Below are positions 33,652-46,330 of a DNA stretch of 56,547 nucleotides, one piece after another. The notes below the pieces were generated by a model that saw only the letters and a list, made by a program, of their open reading frames with translations, did not search any database and was not told the origin of the DNA. The DNA is from Nemertoderma westbladi (Eukaryota; Xenacoelomorpha; Nemertodermatida; Nemertodermatidae): NCBI GenBank assembly GCA_032718475.1, contig JAUCBJ010005009.1, positions 1-56,547 of the forward strand, written 5' to 3'. The translations under genes and the position numbers were made by a program. How positions within the stretch are numbered: position 1 is the first letter of the stretch; each line of letters opens with the position of its first letter.

Positions 33652-34302
33652 AAGAGGTTTGCAAATTGGCTAGTGATCCATTTATGTTTTTTTCTCAATA
33701 AACTGAAAAAGCTTTTACAATAATTATAATCAGTTGTACATTATTTTTAAAATTACAAGTTCTCCAACCATATTATTATAAGGATACCTCAATTGTTAAA
33801 AAAAAGTCGGCTCCTGGAAATTTTCTGCTACAGATTTTAAGAAGTGGCTCCTTTCCGTCTGTAACTACACATCATGAAGGTACAAATTATAGCGGCGCAA
33901 GTGGTGCAACTTTGATGCAGAATATAAAATAATAATTCTTACTACATTATTGCAACATTATTGTCAAATCATCAGTGATTCAATTGCCATACGATCTTAT
34001 TGTGTATAACAATTAGGAGGGGTCTATATCTTTGTAGGTCGCATTGCCTCCGAGGATCGCCAATAAAGTGGCGTTCTGGTCTCGGTTTGGAGGATGGGGC
34101 TGGCCTCCCACATAAAGGGAACAGTTTACAGCGACTGTGAAATTATATCGCGTATAAAGATATAAAGACTACAGAATAGGTTTCATTATAATCGTAATAT
34201 AGCGGCAGTAATCCGTATTTTGTATTAGAGTCCTAAATTATTTATATGGGGAATTTATAGTATTTTTATCTAACGATTTTTATGGAATTTATTTTTTTGT
34301 AG
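33652..34302. other. End of intron 2; nothing recognised
   Basis: Unique AT-rich sequence leading to a T-rich acceptor at 34291-34302. Confidence 0.5.
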
Positions 34303-34702
34303 GTATTGGAGTGTTACAAAAGCAATAGTCTACACAAGACGACGTACAAAGAAACTCATCTACGTAATGATAATGACTGCCTGGTTGGGTGCCTTATTCA
34401 TTAGCATCCCTCCACTGATTGGGTGGCGGAAACCTCATAACACTAGCCCTAAAAATCGTGTTTGCGAACTTCCTGTGGCCAATAAGGGCTACGTAATCTA
34501 CTCGACAGTATGTAGCTTCTATCTGCCATTGGTTTGCTTGTTGTTGCTGTATTGCCGCATATATCGGACAGCTAAGCAGCGTGTACGCGGTTCGCAGCAA
34601 CAAAAATGTCATTTGGTGACGATGCACAGCTATCAACCACCCCCTAACGGAAAGCAATTAAATCTTGGCACAGAGCCGAGTAAATCGCCTCATAGAAATA
34701 AG
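34303..34702 (+). CDS. Aminergic GPCR, exon 3: DRY, TM4, ECL2, TM5, start of ICL3
   Basis: The acceptor TTTTTTGTAG precedes G, which completes the Arg codon, so the protein reads D-R-Y-W-S-V-T-K-A, the alpha-2-type form of the DRY box. TM4 carries W144 (4.50). ECL2 contains C171, partner of C92, and a sequon N163-T-S. TM5 holds S184 (5.42), T185 (5.43), S188 (5.46), P192 (5.50) and Y200 (5.58). In vertebrate receptors the two TM5 serines bind catechol or phenol hydroxyls, so a catecholamine or phenolamine ligand is plausible (inference). The GYVIYS...SFYLP stretch also resembles octopamine/tyramine receptors, which leaves the ligand open. ICL3 begins after TM5 with basic residues. The exon ends on a codon boundary (phase 0) at GTAAAA. 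Confidence 0.95.
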
Positions 34703-35698
34703 GTAAAATACTTAATAATACTACAAATTCTTACTAAAGATTACTAATATAAAGCTGCTGTGTAATAATATTTCCTGCAATGATGTGAAGTTATTAAAAC
34801 AATGTCATCCAAGAAGAGTAGGTAGACCCTGTTGGCTGGGCTAGGATAATATTGTTCTCAATAATCAGAGCCACTGGGATGGGCATTGCATTCGGGGTTT
34901 ACGGGTCAAATGGCGACGTGGGTGAGCGTGGGGGTTATAGAGTATAATCGGGTCTGACTTGTTATAATAACTTACACTAACTATTGTAACATGGGCAGTG
35001 CAGTGGTTAAATATATATACTGAGATTTGATGCTTTCTTTGAATTTTTATATTGTAAAATCTTAGAAAGTTGTACAGTAATTTAGTAGGATATAACTGGT
35101 GCTTATGATCATTTTACTATTATAAGTTGTATGTTGGATCACGATTCTACAGATACTCCTAAAAAGCAGGTCTTTTCGTTGAGATTACTCTCAAAATAGG
35201 TCACGCTATGCACAAAATAGGAAACGTCAGTGGTAAAACTACAACAGTGATTGTAGTTTTTTACTGCTCTAGTTTAACAAATGATATTCTAAAATTTAGA
35301 TCACATGCTTTTAATACAACAACTCCTGTGTACTAACTAATTTTGAGTATAAATTTTCTAAATTCGTTGTAAAGTTGGAAATTTACAGCAGCTGTACCAA
35401 CAAATTTACAACAATGCTTGGCAGACTTCTGTTTATTTCAATTTCAATATAAACCGCATTATCAGGGTGATGCATTGCAGCTGCGTTGAGCATGATATGT
35501 CGACTTATCATGCCTATCAAGGATCAACCATGACTTTAATAAGATTAACCTCATCTTCAAGGCAGTAATCCGTTAAGGGGGGGACATCATTTTCGGACAA
35601 CTCTTCGATTTATCACTCTCAGCGTTTCAAAATTGTTTGGTTTAGGTTATAATTTGGATTAATGAGTTAACAATGAGTTAAAAATATAACTTAAGATG
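34703..35698. other. Start of intron 3; one LINE 3' scrap
   Basis: Mostly unrecognised. At 35463-35570, ATGCATTGCAGCTGCGTTGA, CATGATATGTCGACTTATCA and CTCATCTTCAAGGC are a diverged copy of the minus-strand LINE 3' end seen at 15052-15170. Confidence 0.4.
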
Positions 35699-36680
35699 CC
35701 CTGGCCAGCCGCCAAAACTGCCAGACATGTACTTTAGTGTAATATATCATTTGAAAGAGAATTTAATTCTGAGCTTGCATGCAAAAATGTTGGGTCCAAT
35801 ACAAAAGTATAAAAATTTTATAGGCAATTCTTTAAATTACTACAATTCTTACTTTTCAATATTTGTGATTTAATCACAATTAAAAAAAATAGAATATATC
35901 CAGCGTTAGTCATCAGCTTTGCAGGATGCAGCCCTGTTTAAACAGTTATTACTGTCTGACTTTTGCTGTATTGCAATATATTGCAGTATTACGTTACCGG
36001 TATTTGTGTTTCTTTAGTCATTTTACTGAATTAGGCCTAACAGAAGTAATTAAAATGACAAGTTCCAGTGCAATCTTCGTGTGGTTTACAGAATCAGAGA
36101 TGTTACTTTTAGAGAGAGTCGTGATTCTGTGGCATAATCAAACTGAACTCAAACCAAAACAGCCCTTTTAAGGGCATACATCCTTTGTCACTATCGAGGA
36201 GCTCCCCGTGCTGCAAAGGGGAAACATGGGTGTATAGCTGATGACTAACGCTGGATAAATTATATTTTTTTAAATTGTGATTAAATCACAAATATTGAAT
36301 GGAAGAATCTGGGAATGCCTGTTCACCACCATGGGTGATCTTCCACAGTAGACCTGTTTCCCAAGTTACCTTGGTTCCCATTTATCGACCACTGAAGGAT
36401 GAAAGCCGGGGTTGGGCTAGGCTGCAGCATTTAAGGCACTTTGCCCAAACAGTGATGCCCCATCTAGGGATCGAACCAGGGATCCCTAATCGGAAGCCCA
36501 GTAATGTAACCACTAGACCAAGCTGCTGCTAAAAGTAAGATAGGTTTAAATAATAGCCTATATATTTTTTATACTTTTGTATTGGACCCAACATCTTTGC
36601 ATGCAAGCTCAGAATTAAATTCTCTTTCGAATGATATATTACACTAAGGTGCATGTCTGGCAGTTTTGGCTGGCCAGGGG
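35699..36680. mobile_element. Long fold-back element with 220-bp arms, right arm split by a SINE
   Basis: Left arm 35699-35918 (CCTGGCCAGCC ... GGGTCCAATACAAAAGTATA ... CCAGCGTTAGTCATCAGCT). The right arm is its inverted repeat in two pieces, 36236-36300 and 36534-36680 (ending GGCTGGCCAGGG). The 317-bp loop 35919-36235 is not recognised. The SINE at 36301-36533 interrupts the right arm only. A long G run follows at 36688-36716. No transposase. Confidence 0.85.
36301..36533 (-). mobile_element. tRNA-derived SINE inserted in the right arm of the fold-back
   Basis: On the minus strand: A-box TGGTCTAGTGGTTA (36507-36520) and B-box GGTTCGATCCC (36467-36477), followed by a 160-bp body. It is absent from the corresponding point of the left arm, which dates it after the fold-back. 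Flanks GAATGGAAGAAT and AAAAGTAAGAT may be a decayed target duplication. Confidence 0.8.
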
Positions 36681-36716
36681 AGGTTGGGGGGGGGGGGGGG
36701 GGGTGGGGGGGGGGGG

Positions 36717-37248
36717 CAATCATTATGGAACACCCTGTACAGTACACGACAGGTCAGAAAATTTTTATTCTTCCCTATTTAATATTAGTTAATACTAGTT
36801 AATAGTAAAAAAAAATTGGTTTTGGTTAAAACCATAAGGCTTTTACAATTTTTTAATCTAATCACATGAAAGATTTTTTATATGATAGACCAAAGATGGG
36901 GCAACATAACTACAGTATAAGGGGAAGTTTTATTAAAATAATTCTGCATCGCTATGTGGTGCAGCAAATGTATGGTAATTTTTTAGGTTTGTTATAAATA
37001 GTATTAAATTTTATTAACAAAAAATTTTAAAAAGTTGTCTGATACTTTTATGCATGGTTGCTATGTAGTCACCCACAGAAATTTCCATACTAATTGCTCA
37101 AAAATTGTAGAAGTAGTAGGGTTTTGAAGTTGACAATTTCATAAAAAAAATATTTGGAGATAATTGACCTTTCATTATACTTAGTAATAGTAATTTCAAT
37201 AGGATTTCCTAAATGGAAATTGTTATAACTTGAAAACTAAAAGAGCTA
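36717..37248. other. Intron 3; nothing recognised
   Basis: AT-rich sequence between the G run and the TTAA element. Confidence 0.5.
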
Positions 37249-38821
37249 TTAACCCTATTAAACCCGGGGAGGGATCAATATGACCCCCCCCCGTGGTTTT
37301 TTTATTATAATTCTGAAACAAACGCAGTTGGGAATCTGAAATTTTATGACTTTTCCTAAAAATCTATTGTCTTCCTAGTACTGAAAACCGTTTTCAAAAA
37401 TATTGGGTACTTTTCGAGTTATAGCACCATTTTTTAACCCTACTTTTGGCACTTTTTTTGAGACGTTTTTTGAAAATTACATTTCATTAAATATGAATTG
37501 TAACATCTCTATTTTTGATTTACACCGGTTTTTTGGTGTTAGAAATTGGATGGAATTCATATAAATTGATTTAGAAATTTCAAACTTGTTTTTTTCGGTG
37601 GGTGCCAAATTTTGGTGCCAGCACCAAATTTTGAAATAAGTCAATTTTGTAAATTGATTGTTTGAAACTTGTTTTTTACGCAATTGGGGTTTTTTGGGGT
37701 TCTAGATTCGATGAAATATATACGAGTTGCACCAAGCGTATCAAACTTGTATTTTTCGGTGCTGTGTGCAAATTTTGGTTCTAGCACGAAATTTTGAAAA
37801 TCCATTAAATAGATAAAATTGCTTGTGACAATTTATTTCTTGCGTTTTAGAGGTTTATGGCTGTTCTGAATTCAATGGAAAATATAATTATCGAACTAGA
37901 CATCTCAAACTTGTATTTTTCGGAAGTGGGTGCAAAATGTGGTGCTAGCACCAAATTTTGAAAACCATCAAATATGTCAATTGATTGTGTCACCTTGTTT
38001 CTTGCGTTATGCGGGTTTGTGATGGTTCTGAATGCAATGGAATCAGTAAAAATTTCATAAAAGTTCTCAAACTTGTATTTTTCGCCGGTGGGTGAAAATT
38101 GTTGTGCCAGCACTAAATTTTGGAAAATATGCAAATTGATAAGTAGATAGTATCACCTTGTTTCTTGCGTTATACGGGTTTATGAGGGTCCTAAATCCGA
38201 TGGAATCAATAAAAACAGCACTGGACATCGCAAACTCGTACTTTTTGGTGATGGGTACGAAATTTGGTGCTAGCACCAAAATTTGTCAAATTACGCCGAA
38301 AATACAAGTAGCAAAGATCTGGCATATTAGAAATGTATTCCATTAGAATCAGCGCCCTCGAAAACCTGAAAATGTGAATTTATAGCATCGTATAAGTGAA
38401 TTAAAAATTTTGTGTTCTAACTGAAAAGTGCTGGTTACTTGTTTTTTTCATTTTTTTCCTACGCAGAGAGGACTAAACAGCCATTAATAGTAATCATATC
38501 ATTTTTAAATATTTTCCAATGTATTTTGCACCCCAGAAAACCTGTATTGAAAAATAATTAGCCGAAAATGTAACTTTCAAATTTTGTGAAAATTGTGCAC
38601 TACTTGTAATTTTGGTGCTGCAATATAACCACCCCAGTACATTTTTTCGAAAATTTTTTTTTTTGGTCGGATCCAGACAAGTGATACCTACGTACAAACA
38701 AAAAATCAGACGTTTTCGTAAATATTTGTAGATTTTAGAGGGAGGGGGGGGGGGGGGGGCTCAATATGACCCCCTCCCGGTATTTGTACAACATTTTATA
38801 GCCCGGTACTAATAGGGTTAA
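37249..38821 (-). mobile_element. PiggyBac-like non-autonomous element, copy 1 (1573 bp with TTAA)
   Basis: Flanked by TTAA at 37249-37252 and 38818-38821, with ends CCCTATTAAAC / GGTACTAATAGGG. The TTAA target and CCC...GGG termini are the hallmark of piggyBac-type transposons. Each end carries a subterminal G-run/C-run hairpin around TCAATATGA. The interior has five units of about 163 bp, each with a TTTGGTGCTAGCACCAAA-like palindrome and TTCTTGCGTTA and CTTGTATTTTTCGG motifs. No transposase is encoded; short minus-strand frames only reflect the repeat. Copy 2 at 52225-53795 is nearly identical and inverted. Confidence 0.85.
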
Positions 38822-39347
38822 ATAGCGGTTTTCATCTTCTTTCTCTTTTCCTTTCTCGTTTTCATCTTCTCCTCTTTCGTCTTGTCGCACCGATATAAAG
38901 GAGTAAGGTGATCAGCACGGTAGCCTGGATCGACGATCAATGTGCTCAAAAAACATTTCCAAATCAGATGTGATTTTATTCAAACTTGATTATATTTTAC
39001 TGACACTAAATATTCTAAATTTATTGAACCAGAGATTCATCCACCCTTGCTATACTTACCGTATAGTATAATATACTCAGGAGAATAACTCACATAAAGT
39101 GCATTAATCAGAGTACAATGAAAGAATATAAGATCTATTTAAGATCCATTAAAAGTCGTGGCCACTAACGCACTCAAGCATTCCTATTAGGCCTATACAA
39201 ATAATTAATATCTTATGCATCGACTTTCTCCAACCAGCAGCACAGAACATAATTTTGCAGACGTACCACTTACGCCGGCCACCTGCCTTCTAATGTTACC
39301 GGCGATAATGAAATCCAACAAGAGCGATAGGATAATTATTAAAGTTA
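38822..39347. other. Intron 3; nothing recognised
   Basis: No coding signal; TAGGCCTA-like TTAGGCCTATA at about 39187. Confidence 0.5.
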
Positions 39348-39635
39348 GGGGTTGGCTGGACAAAAAGTCTTAGTAACCAAATAGTCCATTTTTATCTACT
39401 GTAAATAAAATTTCTGGGAAAAAGCCTTTCATCAATTCAAACAACAAAATAGGAATTATGTAATAATTCAATAACAGAAACGAGCAGAATGTGTTGATAT
39501 TCCATATTACCATTCTTGTTGTTCAATTTATTTTGTTGTTTATAGTTGAAAAAAGCCAAACTCAATAAATAATTAGTCATCTTTTATTTAATTTTAATTC
39601 GTCACTAAGACATAGCGATAGGTCCAGCCAACCCC
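39348..39635. mobile_element. MITE of 288 bp, GGGGTTGGCTGGAC inverted ends
   Basis: GGGGTTGGCTGGAC at 39348-39361 is perfectly inverted at 39622-39635. A second matched block, GTCTTAGTAAC against GTCTTAGTGAC, follows inside each end. No coding capacity; superfamily not assigned (possible TTA on the left only). Confidence 0.75.
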
Positions 39636-40005
39636 ACTATTTGTTTTATATCCCCATTAATGTCGTGGACCCAAACTTATTTACAAAGTAGAACATTATT
39701 ACTCAAATAATCCCAACCTTGGCCTTGAAACTATTTTACTAACATACCTCTACATGATATATTCTAGGGTTAAACTTTTATGTTGAATAAAGATTTCAAG
39801 GTAAACTTGAGCTTCCAAGCCGGTAACATAAAATAAGTTGAATTGAGTTTAAGTCAAGATTCTATATAAATATCAAAGTTCAAAGTAACATAGCCATCAA
39901 TTACCTTCAGATTTCAAGGTTACTGCTATGGCAAATGGTGAGTGTGGTGGAGTACATTGATAAATTGTTTTGGATTTAATACACTTTTCTCCGTTGTTTT
40001 CTATG

Positions 40006-40330
40006 CCCTGATGTACGATGTACATAGGCCTACATAGTGTAACGTGTGTAGGCCTGATGTACGATGTATCCCTACATAGTGTAGCGTGTGTAGGCCTACA
40101 TAGTGTAACGTGTGTAGGCCTGATGTACGATGTAGGCCTACATAGTGTAATGTGTGTAGGCCTGATTTATAATATAGGCCTACATAGTGTAACGTGTGTA
40201 GGCCTGATGTATAATATAGGCCTACATAGTGTAACGTGTGTAGGCCTGATGTTCGATGTAGGCCTACATAGTGTAACGTGTGTAGGCCTGATGTACGATG
40301 TAGGCCTGCATAGTATAACGTGTGTAGGGG
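40006..40330. repeat. 42-bp minisatellite containing TAGGCCTA (about 8 units)
   Basis: Unit GTAGGCCTACATAGTGTAAC plus GTGTGTAGGCCTGATGTACGAT, 42 bp. It reads as GLHSVTCVGLMYDV repeats over 118 codons, a by-product of the period. It shares TAGGCCTAC with the 25-bp array at 8244. Confidence 0.95.
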
Positions 40331-42589
40331 AGAGCTTCAGTACGAAGTCTGAGTGCGACTTTGCATACCAGTAAATTTACTGGACATCCCACTAGCGGCT
40401 CTTCTAGGTATTTCTAGATATTTTATATACTACATGTATACCATGTACGCATCTATTTCATTTAATTGTTGACCGGCTTTTATCTTTAAACATTTCCAAC
40501 GACAACGACGGGCTTTTGAGAGTGTATCCGTTAACATTGCAACATAAATACGCCTATCTGCAACAATAATTAAATGTGGGCTTATTTCCTTCAAGCAGTT
40601 TGTACCCGCCACAAATGTCCAACAGAAATTACTGCTAATTTTTAGGAGTACTACAGTATATTGGAATTTCATCAACTATTTTAATTTAGTTTTATTAAAC
40701 TGTTTTATTTAGTTTTAAAAGTTAAACAGTTATTCTCTATTTAGAAATATTTGCATGTAGTGAGCACGTGAAGAAAAATTTCTCGGGAAAATTTCTGCAA
40801 AAATTGCGGAAAAGGGTAGAAGTTTTAAGACATATTATTGATTAACATATAAATTTGTGGTGGTGTGACATGAATGTTTTATAAATTATTTAGAAATTAA
40901 TTATTAGTTGTCCAAAATTCTAACTTTGGTATTAATTACTGTAAAACAAAGCACGCTATTGTAGTACACCATCTATAAACTATCAAAATAACGAATCAAA
41001 TGAGTCGAATTCTCATATTCTAGCTATAATATTCGAGTCTATTCATAATATTAAATCTCCATTGACTAAAAAGGTTGAAATAATTAAAAAAAACACTCAT
41101 CAAACAACACAAAAAGGTAACATTGGAAAGGTGCCTGCACTGCACAATAGTAAATTTCGGCAAAGTGTTACTGTGATATGCACATAATTCAAACTATTCA
41201 AAATTTCATAGCATTTAATATTTTTTCAAATATTCAGCATCTAATATTTGAACGGAACTTGAATTTCCAAATTTGTATGGTTGACAACTTCAGCTCTCCC
41301 ATAGTTACTATATTTATGCTAGAAGAGCATTGCTGCCTTTAATTCTCTCGAGATTGTTCGTCATTCAGTTGGATGAAACGGATATGGTAGAGCATTGCCA
41401 ATGCGGATCTTATCAGGATCTACTTAGGGAAAATAGATTACATGATCAATTGCATCCTAGTCAATAAGGCAATTTTGGTTGCTGACCAAGAGAATTAGAT
41501 ATTAATTTATGGGGAATCGATTAACGAACCTGAGTCGAATGACTTTTTTAACGCAGTTATTTAAACATTTCACCAGGGAGTCATATCCATTCAGATGTAC
41601 AGTCTCAGCCCAGCAGCAGTTTCATATTGTAAGACAACTTTAGCAGGTTCGGGTTTCTATATTACCGGTATGGTATATGTCTTACAAGGGGGGATAAGCT
41701 GACTGATACCACAGAGGGAAGATATTAGTAATAATATAATAATAGTATAATAATATTATTAAAATATTAGTATTTAATATCTCTATTATTAGTAAAATAT
41801 TTCCTTTTTAACTTTTTGATTAATTCGATATTGGCTGTTCCACCTGGCGGAAGAACCCTGAATTATTGGCAAATAAATGAATCAATTATGAATCTGCAGT
41901 CGGTGCACCTGAACCCCAACCCCTAAGGCGGAGCTTGTCTGCCAGGGCAGTCAGCTCTCCTTGTTGCATTGGGGAGCCCAGTGTCAGGAATTAAATGACG
42001 CTAGTCTAATGCCTTAATGGCGTGGTGGTCGGGGTGGAACATGAATCTCATATTGCAATATGGCTTCCCTGGTTGGTTAGGGCCAGAAAGGTAATCAGGA
42101 AAGGGACGCTGCAGAAATACATAATATACAGCCCCCACGTGCATCTTCCAAAATCCATTTTGAATTGAATTTGTTGAAATGAATTTGTTTGAATTGAAGT
42201 TGTTGAACTTCTTGCTTATTATGAAAATTTTATAATAATAAGACTGGAATTAATGACCGTGGTGTCTATATACTTCGGGAACTAACGATCCACTGGAATA
42301 ACAGATATGTTTTGCAGGATCGTAAAGATCTGCGGAAAGGTACAGACCCCATGATCAAAATTCCCTATGAACTAACGACCCCCCAATCTTTCTAAAGTAC
42401 ATAGATCATAAATAGGTTAGATGCATGATAAGATATAGATTATACTTGCAGGATAAGATATAGTTTATACTTGCAGGATAAGATATAGATTATACTAGTC
42501 TTACGATGTTGTCTCTGAAGTCTGTGTCTAGTGATGACATTGAGAAGTTTTTTACCTAATTGATGATTAACCATCTGTCTGGGTTTCAG
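40331..42589. other. Distal intron 3; a short 27-bp tandem, otherwise nothing recognised
   Basis: GATAAGATATAGATTATACT plus TGCAG is repeated three times at about 42418-42500. The stretch 41880-42130 is GC-richer but unrecognised. An 81-codon minus frame at 40430-40675 has no motif. Confidence 0.5.
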
Positions 42590-42769
42590 GGGAAACAGCA
42601 TTTATATCAAGACGAGAAGCAACACAATCCTCAGCGTAGACAGTCGAAGTCGATGACCTGCCTCGAGTCATTGTCCCCACATAGCAACATTCCGAGAGAC
42701 AGAAAGGACAATCTAATAGTTCGTTCCGGTTCTATTAACATCCTTCAGGATTTAAGACACTCAACACAG
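42590..42769 (+). CDS. Aminergic GPCR, exon 4: third intracellular loop
   Basis: Sixty codons between a GGGTTTCAG acceptor and a GTAAGA donor, phase 0 at both ends, open in the receptor frame. The peptide is polar and rich in Gln, Arg and Ser, for example RRQSKSMTC, and it contains possible basophilic kinase sites (R-R-x-S). It has no membrane segment, as expected inside a long ICL3, the loop that sets G-protein and arrestin coupling. Assignment rests on matching phase, good splice sites and position, not on conserved motifs. Because it is symmetrical (180 bp, 0-0), skipping it would shorten the loop by 60 residues without a frameshift. The true 3' limit and constitutive use need transcript data. 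Confidence 0.75.
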
Positions 42770-43731
42770 GTAAGAATAATCAACCATTGAATGTGGTGAT
42801 TAATTAAATTATAATAATTCGACTACTACTGTAATCACGTTGGCCAAACATTGCCCCCCTAATATAACTAACTATCCGGCCACAATCCCAAACAAGATGG
42901 CAATTATATCTATTGTAATAATCACATCAAATGCAGTCAATTTTGAGCGATGTACAGTAATAGAGCTCAGTTGGAATGAGGAATTATCATATATTTAAAA
43001 AATAAATACTATCTATAAATCATCATGCCCAATTCCCACATCCTAGCCGTCAGTATTGATCATATAAGCCCCTAATTCTAGACGGACGTTAACACAATCA
43101 ATCACATGCCTTATCATTTATACACATGGAATAATTTATACACTTCATTGAAGTTGAATCCTATTATGTATCCGTTGTCGAAGGAGGCCTAGCTAAGTGT
43201 ATGCACTACACGGGGTAGGAACGCATTGAAATTATAAAGTGCAGGCTCATTAACATGCTCAGTCATACAAGATTTGCTCAATGTAATACACGCCAAGTTC
43301 AAAGAATGAAAGACGATGGCATTATTTAATTCCAAGGGCTCTTTTGATGAATTAATAATTTTATATTTCATCAAAGATTTTAAAATCAATCTGTTATATC
43401 ACATTTTTTTCATGGTGGGCATCCACATAATATTTATAAATTTCAAGTTAAGGCGACTGCCTACCTACCCAGGATGTCACATATTATTGCACATTAAAAT
43501 TGCATAATTGATAATATGTAAAGCCGGTTTTTGGCAAAATGTTCGTAGTAAAAATGAATCGAAATGCGTCAATACCATCCTGAAACTCTTATAAATATTG
43601 GTCGCGAAAAATTTTGCGACACATTTCACCAGACCTCGAATCCGACCTTAGCAAATGCTCTATTAACGGATTTATACAATTTAACAATTTTGCTTTTTCT
43701 GAGAAAATCCCTGCAAATTTGAAAAAGCATT
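42770..43731. other. Start of intron 4; nothing recognised
   Basis: AT-rich, no family motif on either strand. Confidence 0.5.
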
Positions 43732-43960
43732 GAGGTGGGGGGACTTACGACACAATCAAAATCCCACTCTAAGGGAATATCAACTCAAGTAACAGCTGAT
43801 TACTCCCAAAAGTAAAACTGTAAACTGTTGGCTTTCTTTTACTGTTTTGTTTAGAATAACGTGCAAATTAAACCTGCTCCTTTCCCTTAATATATAATTT
43901 TTAACATTGGGACGTGAATTTAATTCGCCATTAAATGCGGGATTGGCATCCAGTTTGCCA
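43732..43960. mobile_element. MITE with G/C-run ends, copy 3 (diverged)
   Basis: GGTGGGGGGACTTACGACAC at the left, and a middle with AGTAACAGCTGATTACTCCC and AAACTGTAAACTGTT as in 32137-32303. The end TTTAATTCGCC...GGCATCCAGTTTGCC matches 187-467. Ends are degraded. Confidence 0.7.
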
Positions 43961-45519
43961 GAAATCTATCATAATCCAGCATATCATCTCACAATTATGT
44001 TTACAGTGTTACAGTCTTACAGTTTCAATTCAATTCAATTCAATTAATATTTAATTCACTGTTTTAAATATAGCAAATTAATGTATAATACAATATAACA
44101 CCCAACACCAATTCATTTAGTCAGTAAAATATTGAGAATAGGGATCGAGTGTTAGGGTGGAATAGGTAAGGATAAGGAAACGGTAAGCTAGCTAATAGCA
44201 AAGCTAGTAGACGCTAACTGCCGGAGGTGGAGGGAGGGGAGGGGGGGGGGGGGGGGTGGGGTGATGTCACAATTGTGTACTCACAATTTAGAATTTTCTT
44301 ATATGTTTATTCATTTGCACTAGTAAGGGGACGGTGCCATTTCTAAAATTTTGTATAATTTAATTTAATAAGTTGAGGTTTGACAATACATTAGCATATT
44401 AGCTAGTGGAAATTAACATACTAAACATTAACATTATTTAAATTATTGAAAGCTGCGCCATAGAGAGGGCGTTATATTATTTAATTATTACCTAACACTA
44501 GCACTGCGTGACCCCGCGCCCGGGTAGGTCAAAGTACAGTATCTCTAACTACAGTCCCTATCTCATTCTGAATTATCATCTCTCAAACTGGTTATCATTT
44601 CTTGCTCAAACCTTTTTTACTAATGATAAGCAACGTAAAATTTCGCGAGGTAAGAGTTAAGAAATCAGAGCGACCCCGCCAGAGCCCCAACTAAAACAAA
44701 CTAAATAATGGCGCCACGGTTTGAGTTAGGTTGACCTCCAACTGTGCCATACTCACCATCACTGTACCTGTACATGATGGATAATTACAGTACTCTGGTT
44801 CAGTGAGACACCACATGGGGAAGGGGCCTGCCTCTCTCTGTCTGCTACTTGGGCTCTTGACTTTATATCTCCCGATAACCAAACTGATCTTACATGGTAC
44901 ATCGGGCCTACAGTATGCATTGTCTCCCGATAACCAAACTGATCTTACACGGTACATCGGGCCTACAGTATGCATTGTCTCCCGATAACCAAACTTTACA
45001 GTATATTTACGTAATTTACAAAGATTTATCAACCTGAACACTAACAAATAATTCAAGGTTAACAAGATTTGAAACAAATAACAAGTGAATTAATACCGTA
45101 AGGTAAGATTGTAATTCATTAGGTAACAAATATCTCAGAAATTCAAACAGTTAAATATAAATACAGTAGCTACATAAAGAAAATCTTATATATAATACAT
45201 GTAATTAAATAACAAATTTTCGTTTGATTAGTATATAAATAACTTAATGATGTCAGAAGAATTACAATGAGAATGGCGACCGGAGACTGACTGATTGGCT
45301 CGGTGGGGACAAGAATAGAGATTAAGAGACTAGGTGGTGGTAGAGAAGGATAGACAGAGTGAAGGAGGTTTCAGATAAGGAAGACCTCGTCCAAGCTAGC
45401 CTGACTGGGGAGGGTGCCAAGAACTGCTACTGCATTCCCTCGGATGGTGGCTATTGAAAGGCGTTGAAACAGGTATGCAGTGGAACGGGGTTCCCCTGTC
45501 CGATTGCTGATCCTGCGCC
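43961..45519. other. Intron 4; homopolymer and a 55-bp tandem repeat
   Basis: A (TTCAA)n tract lies at about 44024-44045 and a G run at 44234-44262. A 55-bp unit, starting CTCCCGATAACCAAACTGAT, is repeated 2.3 times at 44869-44995 (starts 44869, 44924, 44979) and explains frames on both strands there. The rest is unrecognised. Confidence 0.7.
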
Positions 45520-46330
45520 CTATTTCGCGAAGTGTTTCAGTGCCTTCGACTCCTACCGGTCCCAGTCACTCGTAATACTTCTACTATAAAGCATTATGGC
45601 ATTCTCTATACATGTCTAAACTCTCGCGCCGTATCTTTAGATATTGCAGCTGATGCATCAGCAGCTGCCTTCATCAACTCATTCAGGCGATATATTGCAC
45701 ATCGAGGTACTCCTAAGGAGATATTGTCTGATAATGGATCCAATTTTGTTGGTGCTGACTCAGAAATGAAACAAAACATTGGACTCTGGTCTGAAAACAA
45801 CATTTCGGATTTAAAACCATTAGGAGTAACATGTCGTTATATTCCTCCAGGGGCACCCCATATGGGTAGAGTTTATGAGCGACTAGTTAAAATTTATAAA
45901 TAAATTATGTTGGCCTACTGCAAGGTGTCCTAGTTACAGATGATGTACTTTTAACTACTTTAGCCAAGGCGTAATCTATTGTAAATAGTAGACCCCTCTA
46001 TACTGTAACTGATGACCCTGCTTCTGACGACATCTTAACACCCAATCACACCCTGCCTATAATTAACCAACATCCTGCCTATAATTAACCCTTGGACCAT
46101 TTCATGACGATGACACCTACTCTCGCCGGACCTGGAGGCAAGCGCAACTTATATCGAACCACTTCTAGAACAAGTGGCTCAGGGAGTACGTCAGCATGCA
46201 AGTAAGTAGCATCGAAAACGTGGAAATCTCCAGGTCGATGATTGTCCTGACATGATGTGGTTCTTCTTCATGAAGATGTTCTACATCGAAACTCGTGGTG
46301 GTGGGGAAGAATCATAAAGACATTCCCAGA
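45520..46330 (+). pseudogene. BEL/Pao LTR-retrotransposon integrase relic
   Basis: Frame 45532-45903 reads GILYTCLNSRAVSLDIA, FINSFRRYIAHRGTPKEILS, DNGSNFVGAD and PPGAPHMGRVYERLV, the order and wording of the BEL/Pao integrase core (catalytic Asp in DNG). After a stop at 45901, other frames give the downstream blocks SIVNSRPLYTV, LTPNHTLP and RRTWRQAQLISNHFWNKWLR, up to about 46330. No protease, RT or LTRs were found nearby, so it is an isolated 3' pol fragment, sense to the receptor in intron 4. Confidence 0.88.

Noticed and set aside
37249-37265. TTAACCC strings as telomere-like repeats
   Set aside because: TTAACCC occurs only once at each element end, as TTAA target plus CCC terminus; there is no tandem array.
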